A DNA stretch of 64,000 bases from NCBI RefSeq assembly GCF_030463565.1, contig NC_134643.1, positions 16,071,606-16,135,605 on the forward strand, written 5' to 3'. The notes under the pieces were generated by a model. That model was not told the DNA's origin and searched no databases. It saw only the letters and a list, made by a program, of their open reading frames with translations. Source of the DNA: Pelecanus crispus. Taxonomy: Eukaryota; Chordata; Aves; Pelecaniformes; Pelecanidae. The translations under genes and the position numbers were made by a program. This document shows positions 1 to 14,115 of this stretch, piece by piece. How positions within the stretch are numbered: the first letter of the stretch is position 1; every line of letters begins with the position of its first letter.

Positions 1-3000
1 GTGCCTTTAGCTTAATGTTTCTTCTTTTTTTCATTAGATGTCTTGCACTACCTTTGGTGAAGAGGGAGAGAGCCAGAAATACTTCACCTGTTGCTTTGAA
101 CCTGTGCTATTCTGGAAACTGAAAGCAAACCCATAAAATAAGGGCAGATCAGTAAAACAAGTACAAATAAGGGCAACTCAGCATCACCCCAGCCCTCCCC
201 GCACCACATGCAGGTTCAGGCAAACCATGTGGTGGCTGTGTCCCACCTCCGAGCTGCTGGGAGAAAACAGTCATGAGACAGAAGGGGCTTCCCAATTTCT
301 AACTGACATTACTTTTGCATCGGTGTACTAGGTATATTTATTTTGTGTGCGGCTCATCAGAGGAGGTACCAACTGCATGCTTGCCTGTCCAAATGCAGAG
401 TTCATGCTTTGCATGACCATGGTCATAGCCACTGGTGAGGGAGTTATTTGAGACCATTTTGGAAGAGATACCTGTAAAGAAAGTGATGCCATTGCACAAG
501 GTTGGCGGTTTATTCTAGAGCACAGGTACGAAGCCTCACCCCCCGGTCCCTACCTACCCTGCAGTTTTCCTGCCAGGGTTGCTTGCCAGTCTCCTCCCGG
601 GAGGGGGTGAGCTTTCCATTCCCCAGAAATCCAAATTTCAAAGCTGTTGTGAACTGATGATTACAATGTGCTTTGGATTAGGTCAGTTTAAACATTTTGG
701 TGTTAAATAATGCAAAAATACTTAATTTTTATTTCAATTCTGTTTTTTTATTATTATTTATTTTTCTATTTTTTTAAAAATTCTAATTCTAGTTTTTTGT
801 CTCCCAACGGTAGATAAACGTCATATTTGAAGAGTTATGCTGACAAACTCAGCATTTCAGCAGTTCCAAAACTTTTCTAACCAGCTATCAAGTGGACAGA
901 TTCACTGAAAACAAGCCTTTCTGCAAACTGCTCTGGTTTTAACAAACTGGCATTTTTTAAGGAAAAATATGCTTCACAGGAGAAATTCCAGTTCTCTTTG
1001 CCCAAATTGTTGCATAAAGGCTTTCATAACATTCAAAGCTCAGTTTGTTTTCTTAGAGAAAGCAAGCTCATATTTTCTTCCACTCTCCTCTGACTTGAAA
1101 GGAAACAAAAATAGATAAACATTCCCCTTTTGGTAGTTAAAGTGCCATTTTGTACTTCTATAAGCACTTCATACATTTGAAGCCCCATAGAAAAAGTAGT
1201 TAAGTAGCTTAAGACTTCTGTGGCTGAGCTGGTGAACCTGAAGCTGTGGAAATGCTGAAGTCCCAAGGCTGAAGCATCTCGCGCTCGCTGGCTTGCAGAG
1301 GTTGTCGTTGGCCATCAGGCTGCGAGGAGGTCCTGTGTCCGGCGGCTCGGCGCGGGGTCGCTGGATCGGTGGCTGTGCTATGGTCGACGCAGCCCTGCCA
1401 AGGCTCCCAACGTGCAAAAATCCCAAAGCTTACCTTGAACTTGGGGGTCTGCTCAGATGAAACCGAGCTCTACTGCCCCCAGATTTACCCTTGGTTTTCC
1501 AGAGCCAGAATTTCATCCTGGCTGGAAACCCTGCTGTTCTGACAAAGTCCTAATGGTCAGCGGCGCTCACCCACCTGGCAGCCCCGCGTCTCAGCCGCTG
1601 AGCTGCCGGGGCCACGCCACTTACAGACAGCCCAACTAACTCGTCTCTTCTGAGCCTTGCCCCGGTTGCAGGAGGTTGTCTCTGTTTAATGAATGTTAAA
1701 TTCTGGTGTAGATGAAGGAAGCCACAGTTTTAGCACAACGCAGGCAGCGTTAGGGGAATCCTGCAGATGATTCTGCAGGCTTGATGTGAAGTTATAGCTG
1801 TGGCTTATTGCTCAGTCAATTAATTATTGCTTCTTTATTCATTTAAATAGGGTCAGGGTCTCTTTGTACTTTGAGGCAAGAGATGATGTAAGGCACCTTG
1901 TGTGTAATGCAGCAGGGCAAGCAGGAGAGGAGCAGGCAAGAGGGAGATGACCAAGGTGCCCCTTTCGAAGGGCAGTGACTGCTAATGGTGCCCAGCTGCC
2001 AGGCGTAGGCGTTTGCAGCAAGCACTGTGTTAATCCTGGGAATGGTGTAGGATATGTAGCATATATGATCCACTGTGAGACCCTTTGCACTGAAACCATG
2101 GAGTCACCAAAAGGTGTGTGTGTGAGTTATATGTCTTGCTTTAAGCAAGATGTTGTTGGCTTGCAATTGGGGCACAGGAGGTGACATCCAGGCTCACAGA
2201 CAGACTGCCTGCTTAAGGGAGCGGTCAGGTCAGTTGAATGAAGTCTATCTGAACTTTTCCTGGGTACATGCTTATTCTCCTGCGTCTTGGAGGAACAACC
2301 TGGAGGACCTTTCCAAAACTGTTGTTGAAGCCCTTGACTGCTGATGCTCCAGGGAGCTAAACTGCTCAGAAAATGAGTATCGTTTATGGGGTACGTAGGG
2401 TCTGCTCAGCCCCTCACTGGAAGCTCAGGGTATGTGCTCCTTCCCACTCAGCATGTTCCCAGCAGAAAAGTCCCAAGTCACAAACAACTGAAAATAGCAA
2501 AATGATCTCATAGATCAGTTGCTAAAAATACGGAGAAGAGTCTAGTTACAAACACTGTGGCCGGGTGGTTTGTTATTCACCCGGCAGAGGAAGGCATCAG
2601 AGAATCCTGGATTCTCCCACTTTCAAAATCATTTTTCCTTTCTGGTGTTGCCTGCTGCCCTTTCCTGACTGGCACCGAGCTGACACCGAGCCCATTAGAG
2701 AGGGTCTTATTCAGAAGGAAGCGTCAACGAACGAGGCAGGAGGACCGCACATCTCACGTGCGCCACTGGTTCTGCCAACACCTGCCCCTCACCGAGGGGT
2801 GCCCTGTCCTGAGCCTGCACCAACAGGAGGGAAAAACCTCACACCCTGTCGTGAGACACAGACATCTCCCCAGGGGAAATAATCCCTGTACAGACACAAG
2901 GCGGCTGCAGTGGTTTTGACCAGAAGCCTGATGCTGCCTGAAGACCTGATGAAGTTTTGACCTGAGGCTGATCACTCATCTTCAGGACTAACCTGGAGCT

Positions 3001-5990
3001 GGGAGTGGAGTCACTCCAGGGGCTGCAGGGACAGAGAGGTCCCTTCTGAGAACAGCACCCAGGCAGCAACTGCTGATGGAGAGGACTCGGCAGGGCCCAG
3101 GATGGCCTGGACATGCTGCTTGGCTTTGGCTTGGCATCTTCAGGGAAGCAGCGTGCTCAAAGTGCACTCAGCTGGCTCCAGTTCAGTTCCTTCCCTTCCC
3201 CCTCCACTTGGACAGGTGGGATAGTAAAGGCAAAGTGTGTTTTAGCAAGTCACAGCCAAGATTTTGGAAGCGGAAAGGGCACCAGTGAAAGCTATACAGT
3301 CCTCGCCTGTGCTTAACAGGATGCCCACAGCAGTGCCCATCCCTCTGGCTTTTCTTAGATGCAGACAGAGCGATCTGGGGTCCTTGGAGCAGCTGTTTCC
3401 CTACAGACTCCCTTGGTCTGTACAACTTTGCTCTCCCCCAGCTTGCAGCTAGGCTGACCTGGAACTCAGTTTTGAAACACAAATGCACCTCACGTGGACA
3501 GCTTGGCCTGGTGGGAAGCACCTTGCATGCTAAATGGTGATTGCTCATCCCTGCTCACACCTAACTGAGCAGGGGCAATGTGGAAGAGGAAAATGCACTT
3601 CATACAACATCCTTTTCTTTTCCCCAGGGTACGCAGGGTATTTGAGAGGAGTTTCCTCTTCTCCCTCAGTTGGTTTGCTGGCCAATTACTCCTCCTTCTT
3701 CTTGACCCTGTACTTCTCTGATCCAGACCTGTGTTGTATCTCACTCAGCAGTTTAAATTTCATCCTGCCATCAGCCATATGTTCACTCTGGAAATGTTAA
3801 TGCCACAGTGGCGTCTCTGGCCCCAGCTTTGGATGCTGCTGCCCAGGGCCACTGGCCCCAGGGGCTGGGAGGGCAGTGTGGCAGCTCCACCGGAGGGTAG
3901 AGGAGGAGGAAGGAGACCATGGGGTTGCTCCATGTCTGTGGCTGTCCTGCACAGGTGGAAGCCACACCAGGCAGACCCCTCTGCTACCCCACGGAGGATC
4001 TCAGCCCCCAGGGACCTGCACATTGAGGCTGCAGTGGCTGTGTGAGTACTTCTGTAGAAGAAAATTCCTGGCTCCCAATGAGCAAGCAGGGCTGAAGGAA
4101 CCCAGGGAGGCAACCAGGGCAGGCTCTGGGAGGTGTATTATGGTGCATTAGCTCTGTTGCACTATAGATAATCCCAAAATACAGCACATATTTACCTCTG
4201 GGCTGCTCTAAAAACACACAGGTTCCTCTCCCAGAGAGGTCTGTTGAGCCACCGTGGGTTGTCAAGTCCTGGCTGAAGCAGTTCAGTCTTTGAACTTCTC
4301 CCTTCACAGGAGACCTGCGCTCTGTGCAGTTACCTGGCACCTGCAAGCTTGGGAAAGGCCAGGACTTTCTTCTCCAGACTCTTGTGGTGACCTATTCTGT
4401 AGGAAAGCCCGGTGTTGGTCAGGCGCAGCACACCACCTTGCCTGCTGGGTGGTCCCGTTACTGACAGTGGCTATCCCACCCCTGTGCCCACAGCATCCCA
4501 ACGCCCCAGAGCCCTGCATCCCCTTCAAACAAAATTCCTAAGCTTGGATGATGGCACTGCTGGCTTTCCTTGAAAGGCAAGCAGACCCCAGACTCGTTCT
4601 TCTATGGCCATGTGTGCATTATCTTCAGGAAATCAGTGCTGACAGAAAACCACCTGGGCCCACCTGTGTGTGCGACTACCACTGGTGTAACGGGGACTGG
4701 CTGCCCTTCCCACCAGAGAGCGGGTATCACTGGCTTGCCCTGGACCATGTGTATCTCAAGAAGTTGTGCTCTCCCTTAAAAATGTTGTTCCTTTACTGCC
4801 TTTTCCTACCTCATTGGCATTGCTCACTGTTTTGTGGTGACTTTTGGCACATACACGTGGGCAAACACTACATTTATGATCGTTTCAGAAGCTTTTAAAT
4901 GTTGCTGGAGCAGCGTGTTGGGGACATATGGTCAACTAGATTTAGGTCCACCACAGCTAACTTCCACCTTTTTTATCACCAAAGTACACAGGTTTTAATT
5001 TCATAGAAATATAGCTGCAAGCTGCATCATCGTCTGCCGGTTCTGTCCGGGTGCCGAGTGCCTCCAAGTGCCCTGACCTGCCTGACCTGGGACCTCCCCT
5101 CGCCCCCAGCCCACGGCCCAGGAGCCCCATTGCAGCTCAGCTGGAGCCCTGGTCCTGTGGCTCAGCGAGTTTGGTCCAAAACCGACAATTGCCCAGGGAC
5201 TGACGAGCTGCCAGGTCTGGGCTGTGCTGGGCAGGACAGTCCCCAGTGTGACGGTCCCCGTCTCTCGCGTGACTTTACCTAGCTAACACACAAGTCCCAT
5301 CTCTCCCCCAGGGCTGTGTTTTCTCCAGCCAAATATTCCCAGCACATTCCTTACCTAAGGGTATTTCCTTTCGTCATTAGGAATTGCAATAGAAACCAGG
5401 ATTTGGCTGGCAGCACTTCCTGCTCAAAGCTGAAGGGAGAAGGAGATCCAAAATGGAGAAGTAGATCTTCTATAACCTTTCAGTTCGGAGCACTTTACTG
5501 GCTAGTAGTGACAAAGGGAAATAAATAGGGCTGGTGTCTTTTTAACAATGGGATTGAAGGTCTATTGAATAAAGAAAACCATCATAATGCAATGTTAATT
5601 CCTCCAAGGCATTAGTACAGCACTGTATTTGGTTTTAAAAACTTGGGCAATATGGAATTATCAAGTGATTAACTACACAGATTAAAAACTGGTTCTTTCA
5701 CTGATCTCAAAATATTGACCATGGGGAATCACCAATAGCATGACCACTAGCAGCAACGCCAAAGGGCTGGGGTCTTTTTCCCCAGTTCAGTTTGTTCACT
5801 GGTGAACTAGACAACAACATAAAACTTCTGCTTTATCAAGCCTTTGGCAGACATGTAAATTGGAGGGTAATAAAGAGGGGCAAAGACAGGTTGCTGTTAC
5901 TCAAACCTGACTTGCCTGCTCACAGTCCCATGACATCCACTGGCAGGTAGCTAAATACCAACTTACACAACACCAGAGACAGACATGCAA
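1..5990. other. 3' flanking region, no gene supported
   Basis: Only short open frames with no recognisable domain. The one notable patch is CpG-dense sequence at 1267-1395. In other vertebrates the next gene on this side of NAMPT is SYPL1, but I see none of its exons or a promoter island here. Confidence 0.5.
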
Positions 5991-5994
5991 ACTG

Positions 5995-6125
5995 TCTTGC
6001 CAAGCAATAATTCAGAGACAGATTTAGGAGTAATCATAGATGATCATTTCAGCATAAGCTGCCAGTCAGGTGGCAGCTGAAAAGGCTGCTTACACAACCC
6101 TTTCACATATAAAATGAAGCTATCA
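5995..6125 (+). mobile_element. Probable ancient CR1 fragment
   Basis: Around 6015-6095, AGACAGATTTAGGAGTAATCATAGATG and the following AGCTGCCAGTCAGGTGGCAGCTGAAAAGGCTGC (quoted in part; each is a degenerate match) follow the CR1 C-terminal reverse transcriptase order of RDLGVIIDxS then CQxAAAVKKA. It may belong with the copy at 7265-7830, although the order along the strand would then need a rearrangement. Confidence 0.5.
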
Positions 6126-6235
6126 GGAAGAAATAGGGCAAGGATCCCTGTATGCAGGATTTGTGAAAGGTCATAGCCCATGAAAAATCACTGTTAGAAT
6201 GTCTTTAGCCTTTATGGACATCTCCTTCTATAGAC

Positions 6236-6335
6236 AGAATATATACACATCTATATACAGCAGTCTATTCATGTATAGATAGATTGCATGTTTGTGTGTG
6301 TAAAATATGTATGTATATATACTTATATTTATGTG
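6236..6335 (+). repeat. TA/TG-rich simple sequence
   Basis: Degenerate TATA, TAGA and TGTG units over about 100 bases (TATATACA, TATAGATAGATTG, GTTTGTGTGTG, ATGTATGTATATATAC). Confidence 0.7.
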
Positions 6336-7264
6336 ATCCCTGTACAGTCAGTATATGTAAAAGTCTAATTGCCGCTGCTCACTTCATGCCCAGCAAATAT
6401 GCGAGAGGCACCTCAGTAGTTTCAATATACCCTCGTTTCAAGTATAGAGATGACCAGTTTATAAATCTATTTTTTCAGGGCATGAGACATGTTCACAGAG
6501 CCTTCCACGGGGGTCTAAAACAAATGGCTCTTTACTCAGATAGCATAAGACAGATATTTAGACAAAATAATCAACAGGGCTACATGCATTTTCTAGCCTC
6601 AGTTTCCCAAGTATTCTGGAGTCTGGTTCAGCCCAGAGTTCCTTGTTAAATACATAAACATTTCTGGAGTCCAAGGACAAGCATTGTGCAAACTAGGTTC
6701 TCGCTGCCTCTAGTCCAGATGAAATTTCTTGTGAAATGGCTGGTGAGGCTGTCTTTTTTATCATGTCCAGCTTTCCGGCTCATGTGAGTCCCTGAGAAGC
6801 ATCACCAGGTGACAAAGCCTCCCACAAGTTGGTCTGCCCCTTAGTAACTGTCCCTCTTTGATTCAAACCTGAAGAATAGATTCGTCCTAGTGGCTAGCTG
6901 TTGTTCTTATCCCAAGGTACTCCACTGAAATAGGTGACTGTCAACACATGAATAAAACTGCAGAATCTTGTCAGCATTGTGCTGTTTGCCACCAAGAACT
7001 GTATTGCAACATGGCAAAGACAGCAGGAGAACAAGGATCAGTTTCACAAATTCCCCGAGTTGTCTGGAGTCAGATTTTTTTTTCCAAATTTTCAAAAGAC
7101 TGTTGATCTTGTGGACAAAGGCATAGAAAAACCCCTTATTTTTTTCCTTGGCTGGACACTGAAGGTGGACAAACTTAACTTTGAAATTACAATGGTAGGA
7201 TTGAGTTTAAGCTCCTGGGAAAGACTCTGCATGACATGTGCAAGAGAAAGTCACTTTCTTTGAA

Positions 7265-7830
7265 GTCCTTTGAAGGAGTCAACGGGTGTGTGGATAAGGG
7301 AGACCCTTTTAATATAACTTACTTTAATTTCAAAAAGGCATTCAACAAGGTTTCTAATCAAGTCTTGAAGAAAGCTAAGAAGTTTTGAGACATGAGAGAT
7401 GGTCCTCACATGGATACAACATTGATCAAAGGGTAGAAAACAGTAGGAAAAATACTCAGCTTTCACAGAGTGTGAAACTCCACTTAGTGATCTGTGCTGG
7501 AACTCATGCTGCTCAACATGTTATTAAACAACCTAGAGAAGGATGAGTAAGTAGGTGACAGTTTGACGGAGGTGCTGAGTTACTCAGGGTAATAAAGATG
7601 AGATCTGATTGTGAAGAATTGTGAAAGAACCTTATAAAACACAGTGACTGCAAATTAAAATGGGAGATGAAATTCAGCATAAACTGATGTGTATAGGAAA
7701 AAATAATCCTAACCTCACTCATGAAACGATGTGTTATGATTCATCTACTACCACTTAAATACAAAATCCTGGGGTTATAAAAAATAGCTTCATAAAAATG
7801 TCAGTACAAAGCTCAATGGCACTAAAAACA
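7265..7830 (+). mobile_element. Ancient CR1 LINE fragment (reverse transcriptase part)
   Basis: Plus-strand sequence still shows the CR1 reverse transcriptase order: a TYFNFKKAFNKVSNQVL-like block near 7318-7368 (family YLDFxKAFDxVxH), an LLNNLE-like block near 7525, then TGAAATTCAGCATAAACTG and AAAAATAATCCTAACC, both typical of old sauropsid CR1. Many stops and frameshifts. Older and more diverged than the CR1 copies at 54-63 kb. Confidence 0.75.
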
Positions 7831-10800
7831 AACAAACAAAAGTACCCCAGGCAATTCAAATGTTAGGCAAGAGCAGAGACTGTAACACAGAGCTTTACCC
7901 CATTGTGGGAAAATTACACACGACTGCTCGATGAGAGCAGTGCTTTCCAGATTCCAAGGGAGTAGTGGATAAAGAAAGTCAGCTGGAAGAGAACCAGAGG
8001 CAGCCTTAGCCAACATGCATCTCGACACCCTTGCCTTTGCTGCAGTGCTGTAACAACCACCTCAGTGACAGCATTTGACTTGGGAAGGAATTCTTATTTA
8101 CAATCATATCACAACCTGCAAAGCCACCCCTCTTCTCATGCTGGTTTACAGCACACCTCATATTCAACAACCGTATGGGTTCTTGTCTCAAAATGCCGTT
8201 GGGCAGGACCCCGTTGTAGCATGGAAGAAACTAAAGAAACTCTGTCCAGGCCTTGCCTAACCTAGTACGGGCTGTGAAAGATGGGTCAGGGATACAACAT
8301 GTACATGCTTTCTTACAACAAAACAGCCACGGGAATGGTCTCCACAGCTAGAAGCAGAGCCGGAGCTGAATTAGGCTCACCAAACCCACCAAAAATGCTT
8401 TTTTAACTCTGGGGTTCAAGATGGCAGCATGACATGTTATTTCATATAGCGCTGGACTTTCTCACGATGAATCTGGCCGAGACTGGTGAGCCAAGAAGCA
8501 GCTGCAGAAACCAAGCTAAAGTGTTTGAGTATTCAGCTGTTTTATTAATTACTAGAAAGATTATATGTGTATGTTTCATTAGATGGCATTTATAAGGAAA
8601 GCGATTTTTAAGAGAACAAATTCTCTTAGTTTTGTGAGCTCTCATGTGTCTATCAACATTTTCATGGTCACAACTCAAGACACAAAAGGCAGCAAAGGGA
8701 CAGCTTTCTCTTTTGGTTTTACCATGTGAATCTATTTGCTTCTGTCTGAAGGTGTAAAGATTGCAAAACCTGGTACAGAGGTAAAATCTTCCTTTTTATC
8801 TTCTGGAGATTTATAGTTGTGCAATAAAAGCAAATAATGGTCTTCAAGCAACAGTGCTGGAGGTGAGGCTGCAAAAACCACAGTGTGTCGGTAGCTTTAA
8901 TGAAGTTTGTCACTGGCATTTGGCTTAACAAGCCAAATTCAAATGGATTAAGGTTCGACTGGGGCACATTAACAGACCACTGCTTTGTTATCACACGGGC
9001 CCGGCCACGCCGTTTTAGTTGAACAGCCTCCATGTTTTCACAGCAGATTATAGGATAGGCTTGAACCTGCTCAGCTGAGACAGAAATCGCGGGGAGGCAC
9101 CCTCACCAGAGGGAGATTAGTTGTCATGCTCTGACCTTTCTGTGACTTACAGACATAGCTCTACCCAAAGCCATCTGCCCAGAGATTATCCTCTTAAATT
9201 GCTGGGGTATGTCATCCTTCTGACACATCCAACAGCGAGCCACAACTCCTTATGCTTAAAATAGGGTAGCATCTTTTGGAATAGGGAGAACTTCCTTGAA
9301 AGGGAAGAGCGTGACAGCCTTGTTCTTTACACTCAGAGAGCAGAGGAAACTGCATCCCAAACGCTCTGAGAGATCAGCTTTTTTCTTCTCCCTGTTCTGG
9401 GAAAGGGAAGGAAGTTTGAGACTGATGTTCTTCACTTTTCCTTAGAACATAGAAGGTTTAGAGTCTACGCAGCTCACCTGGTGTGAGAGCATAGTACTTC
9501 TATTAATCTTTTGGTGATATGAATACTCAGCCACTATAAAATAAGTTTCCTCAACTCCTTTTGTATAAAAGAGCTGATGTGAAAGCTTTAAATAGCTACA
9601 CTAATAACCTAAACTAGTGACAAGTAAGTAAAAATGTCCAGCCCTCAGATCCTTCCATGCACTTTAACTACCCACTCGAATTTCTTAAATACTTTAATTA
9701 TAGAAAATTCTGAAGCCATTTTCAATAATTTATTATTACCTGGCTACATACATTGACTTGACACAAGCATAGGAACAACCACCAAGAAGCAGAAATTCAA
9801 ATCCCATAGACCAATATTAATCAATGAAGCATAAGAAAATGCAAAGTTATGCATATTAATAAATTAGAGTATGCTTGTGTAAATATGTTTAGTGATCTAG
9901 AAACAGCTTGAATTGATTTAGAAACAACTTAAATTGCTGGGAAAAAAAGGAGTTATACAACCCAAATTTTCTGGGTTTTTGGCTCAAAGGTAAACAAACA
10001 ACAAACTTGCCCTTCTAATCAGAAGAGTTGTATAAGAGGGAAGTAAAAATATTGCTGGAGGCATGATGGCTCCCTATCTGTCCTTAAGAGACCTCTCTGC
10101 CCCAGCCAAGGGCAGGAGAGAGGACTGCTATTCTGATTCCAGAAAACCTCACCATAAATTGAAAATTCTAAAAATTCTATTCAAAATGCCATTAGGAGTA
10201 CTCAGATAAAGATTGGTAAGGAAATGATATCAAACAAAATATGTTACTTGAGAAAAATCCAGCTGACTTCACTCCCATATGCTTTGAATTGCTCTGGATT
10301 TTGTTACAGTGGAAATCAGGTTACCTTTCAACAAAATACTGCACCACAGGAAAATACTTTTTGGAAATGCTCTATTGCTAAGTGCTTTTCATCCCTTACC
10401 ATGAATTAAAACCAAACACCTTTAGATAACTGTGGAGGGTGTTTTAAAATCATTAACAAGGTCAGCTGTGCTACTAGTAAAACGGGGAAAAAAATGAACA
10501 TAAATAACATCCATGGTTAACAACTGTGATTTCAGTAAGTGTGACTTTACAGAGCATCTTTAATCTCAGTATTTCCTTATTTCTGATCACCAGGTTATTT
10601 AGAAGGCATGCAGCTCTCCACATAAGCTGCCTCTTCCCACCAGGTTTAAGACAAGAGGAGCATCTTTCACTCACGTGTTTACAAATGTCACAGAGAAGGT
10701 GTGCACCTACAGGACACTGACGGGGCTCTTGTGGACAAAAAGCCCCCCTACGTTGCCAGGCAGAGATGCAATTGCCATTGCTCAAATGCATCCTCCCAGT

Positions 10801-11819
10801 TCCTGCCCTGAGCAGCTCAGCACAGATACCATTTTATTTATTACAGTAGAATTAGAGGACATCGGAAGAGACACATTTGTGAGTCCCTTGCCTTCTCCTG
10901 CACAGTCTGAGGCCTGGAATTTCCCTGCAGACTCCTTTGTGTGATGACCTGGGAGCCAACCACCGCACTCTCACCATTAATCATTTTTAACTTGCACAAA
11001 CTCTGATTAGCGTGAGAACAGCTGGAGTGTTGTAGCTGGAGGTTTTTACCAGCATGGAAAGGAGGAGGAAGAGGCCTGGCACTTAGGCTGTGCATGTTCC
11101 CTGTGAAGATAATGTTGCAGAGACTTTAAATTTAAGTGCTAGAAGGCCATTATTGTAGGCTGCAGGGGCCCCTTTTTACATTACAGTATGACTTGAAGGG
11201 ACCAGCAACAAATGATGGTAAATAATCTTTCACTAGGTACCTTATACATCCATATTAACAGCATCTGTGTTTGTAAGGTACCCTCTGCAATTTAAAGTTA
11301 TATAGAAGTGTAACTTCTTCCAATTATGAAAATCCTGTCCGAAGGGACATGAGACATTCCCTCTGTTGAAGAGCTGACATTTTTTGACAGATACTGAAGT
11401 GAACGGAAGGCTGCAAAATCTTTGGTTAATTTGCTTTTAGACAAGCATTTTTAGTAGCTTTAGTGGTAAAATTTAAATAATGAATCTTTATTTGAGAAAG
11501 GATTATGGGAAGTATAAACAGAGGATAATTCCTTGTATCAAATTCAATTAGAAGTGCTTCATTTTTAAGCACAAACACGCAAGATGCTGAAGCACAGATG
11601 CGCTCACACCCTAAAAAACATCCTCTTCTCTAGGGCTGAGCTGACTGTAAATTCAATTACTTAACCACAAACAGCAGGCAAGCCAACTGCGCAGCTCTCC
11701 CACAGAGGGCTGAGATGACAGCACAGCTATGCTCCAGTCTGTGTTTGGCAACAAAGAGCACAGGAATGAAATCCAATGCCCAACATCACAACTTTAAGAC
11801 ACAGTCAAATGGCTATTAT
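7831..11819. other. 3' flanking region, no gene supported
   Basis: AT-rich, no coding segment or clear repeat recognised. An AATAAA on the minus strand at 11487-11492 could end an even longer NAMPT transcript. Confidence 0.45.
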
Positions 11820-11839
11820 TTTCACTGCCAGAACTAAAC

Positions 11840-11845
11840 TTTATT
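11840..11845 (-). terminator. Candidate distal poly(A) signal (AATAAA)
   Basis: AATAAA on the minus strand about 2.8 kb after the stop codon, with GT-rich sequence downstream at roughly 11815-11785. It fits the length of the long NAMPT transcript. Confidence 0.45.
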
Positions 11846-13562
11846 TCCATGTGTATTACATACTGGTATTTGATGCCAAGTACATTAAAATTACTTTAAC
11901 AGAGGATTTAAGTGAGGAATATTTATTCTTCACTAAACAGTTTAAGAAGGAATGTAAAAACCTATAAGAAAAAACTGTTTAAGCTTTGTTTTGATTTTGG
12001 CAAACCAAACAGTTAAATGCTCTTCTGTTCCTTCCTCAGATCTTTCAAAGAACCAAAAAAGCATCTTTTCAGAATCATGCAGCTCAAGAAAGAAAAATAA
12101 TCTTATAAAAACTATTTCTTATGATAAATATGGTTACAAATAAGAGTATTAACACAAAACTCTCAACTCCTATTTTTAAATACAAATACTGTATTATATT
12201 ATGAAATGGGGATAATTAAAATATATCAATGACTACAAATCTAGTAATTTAAAGCAAACTTAAACATGCTGTTTGCTTTCATGTGGAAGAATTAGGATAT
12301 TGTATGGTTCAAGCACTGCAGTAATTTCTGTCAACTCCCTGATGGCCAGAATGTCAAACCACCAGACACATGTATTCAGGTCTGAATAGCACCAGGTGTT
12401 TTTCTTTTTCTCTCCCCCCACCCCCCTGCCCTTTAAAGATATTAACATTTAATAAAATGAGTGACGTGACCTTCTGTAAGTGACATGCACAACTAGACAA
12501 TTTGCTTTAAGTCTCAAACCATTAAGCTAGAAGTTTTAGACAATACTGAACAATTACTAATGTATTTCATGGTACACAAGAAAACAGTGCTTCCACAGTA
12601 TATCCTCAGTTCTCAAGTACAAAAATATCGGTTATGGGTAGTCAATAGTTATCAAAATTTTTATTGGTACAGAATGAAAGCAGCATTTAATTTATTGTTT
12701 TTTAAACCATACATCATAAAATTCCCTAGTACACATGTGGAGGAGTGAAATAGGCTCTGTACTATTTACCTGCTACTGATCCTAGGTCCAGATTTAAAAT
12801 CTTTCCTGGCCAAATACAAACAATATCATTAATAGCCAAGGGAAGGCAGTTCCTCAGTGTGAAAGGTCAGCATTTAGAGTCCTACTAAAGCACTATTTTT
12901 GAAACAATACATCACTTAAATGTATAATTACATACACTACAAGTGGAAAACAAGTTTTTATTAACAAGAACTATTGAGACTGGGCATAAATGTCTTAACC
13001 ACAAACCCTGGAAATATTATGGGTGCTTTGACGTGGCCCTTTTTGGCAAGAGAACAAGAACAATGAAGTATGGCTTTTCAATCTTTCTTTAAAAGCACGT
13101 TTTATAAAATTTTGTAGGCTTAAATTATTTTAGAGAACCCCTAACAATTTTCTGTAACATCGTTTACTAATTAGAAGCATTCATTACATCAGTATATTAA
13201 GCCATTGGCTGATAGTTGATCACCAGCATAACACAGGAGCCATTTGCTTTTGCTGTTGTTTTTTGTTTAAGGGAGGTACTTTTCTAGTGAGATTCATCCT
13301 ACAGTACTACCAAACATTTCAGAGGTTACTACATAGCTTCTCAAATAAAATCCTCAACAGTTTTGTTTTCCAGCAGATACTCAAATCAAGCATGTGCAGA
13401 GAGCAAATACAATCAAGCGCAGACAGTTCAAAAGTCTCTCTCAAACGTATTGTTTTACAGTTACCCTCTGCAAAATAAAATCCCCTCTCTTCACCCCAAT
13501 GACACGGGGCGAGAAGGGGAAACAGGTCTGCCATTCATGTAGGAGTTTGGCTAGCATAAATT

Positions 13563-13568
13563 TTTATT
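13563..13568 (-). terminator. Candidate middle poly(A) signal (AATAAA)
   Basis: AATAAA on the minus strand about 1.06 kb after the stop codon. Further AATAAA copies lie at 12957-12962, 12691-12696 and 12660-12665. Which are used cannot be told from sequence. Confidence 0.35.
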
Positions 13569-14109
13569 AAAGTTGTTAACAAAAATAGTTAAACATTTTT
13601 ACAATTTAACATCCAGTCTGACAAAAGGCAAATCAATGAAAAAAATACAAAAAAGTAAAAAAGTGCACTACCCAGTCCAGTATTTTGCTTTAAAGTCATG
13701 TCACTTAGAGTATATGAAAAATAAACCCAGAAGTGTAATTACTTTAAAATACACCGCTTCCATATTTCAGTATTTTACACATATATTCTATAGTGGAAGA
13801 GGAGATCTCTTAAAAACTTTACTCTTAAAATATTGAGGTGCATATGCCAAGTGGGATAGACTTGGCAAGTTAAGTTGCAGTAGAGAATCCTTTCAAATTT
13901 GGCATTTCATTTACATACCTTACAGTGCCAGCAAGGTCTGTAGTTCCTAAACCTTCTAGTAAGAACAGTAATTTTCTTTAATGCAGATTTACTAATAGAG
14001 ACAACTACAAGAAACGGTGAGGTCAGCAATTCTATGGGATCTTGAGGAGATATGAGTCCTGATTTAGTTGTCAAATGGTACAATGTCACAACAAACTTTA
14101 AGGCCATGT

Positions 14110-14115
14110 TTTATT
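14110..14115 (-). terminator. Candidate proximal poly(A) signal (AATAAA)
   Basis: AATAAA on the minus strand about 515 bases after the NAMPT stop codon, followed by a GT-rich stretch around 14100-14075. Its position would suit the shortest NAMPT mRNA class. Confidence 0.4.

Noticed and set aside
2557..2919. 120-residue frame in the 3' flank
   Set aside because: Overlaps another open frame in a different phase, with no recognisable domain.
12845..12850. miR-34-type seed match (ACTGCC on the NAMPT strand) in the 3' UTR
   Set aside because: A 6-base match is expected by chance in a 2.8-kb UTR; I could not show a longer or conserved match.
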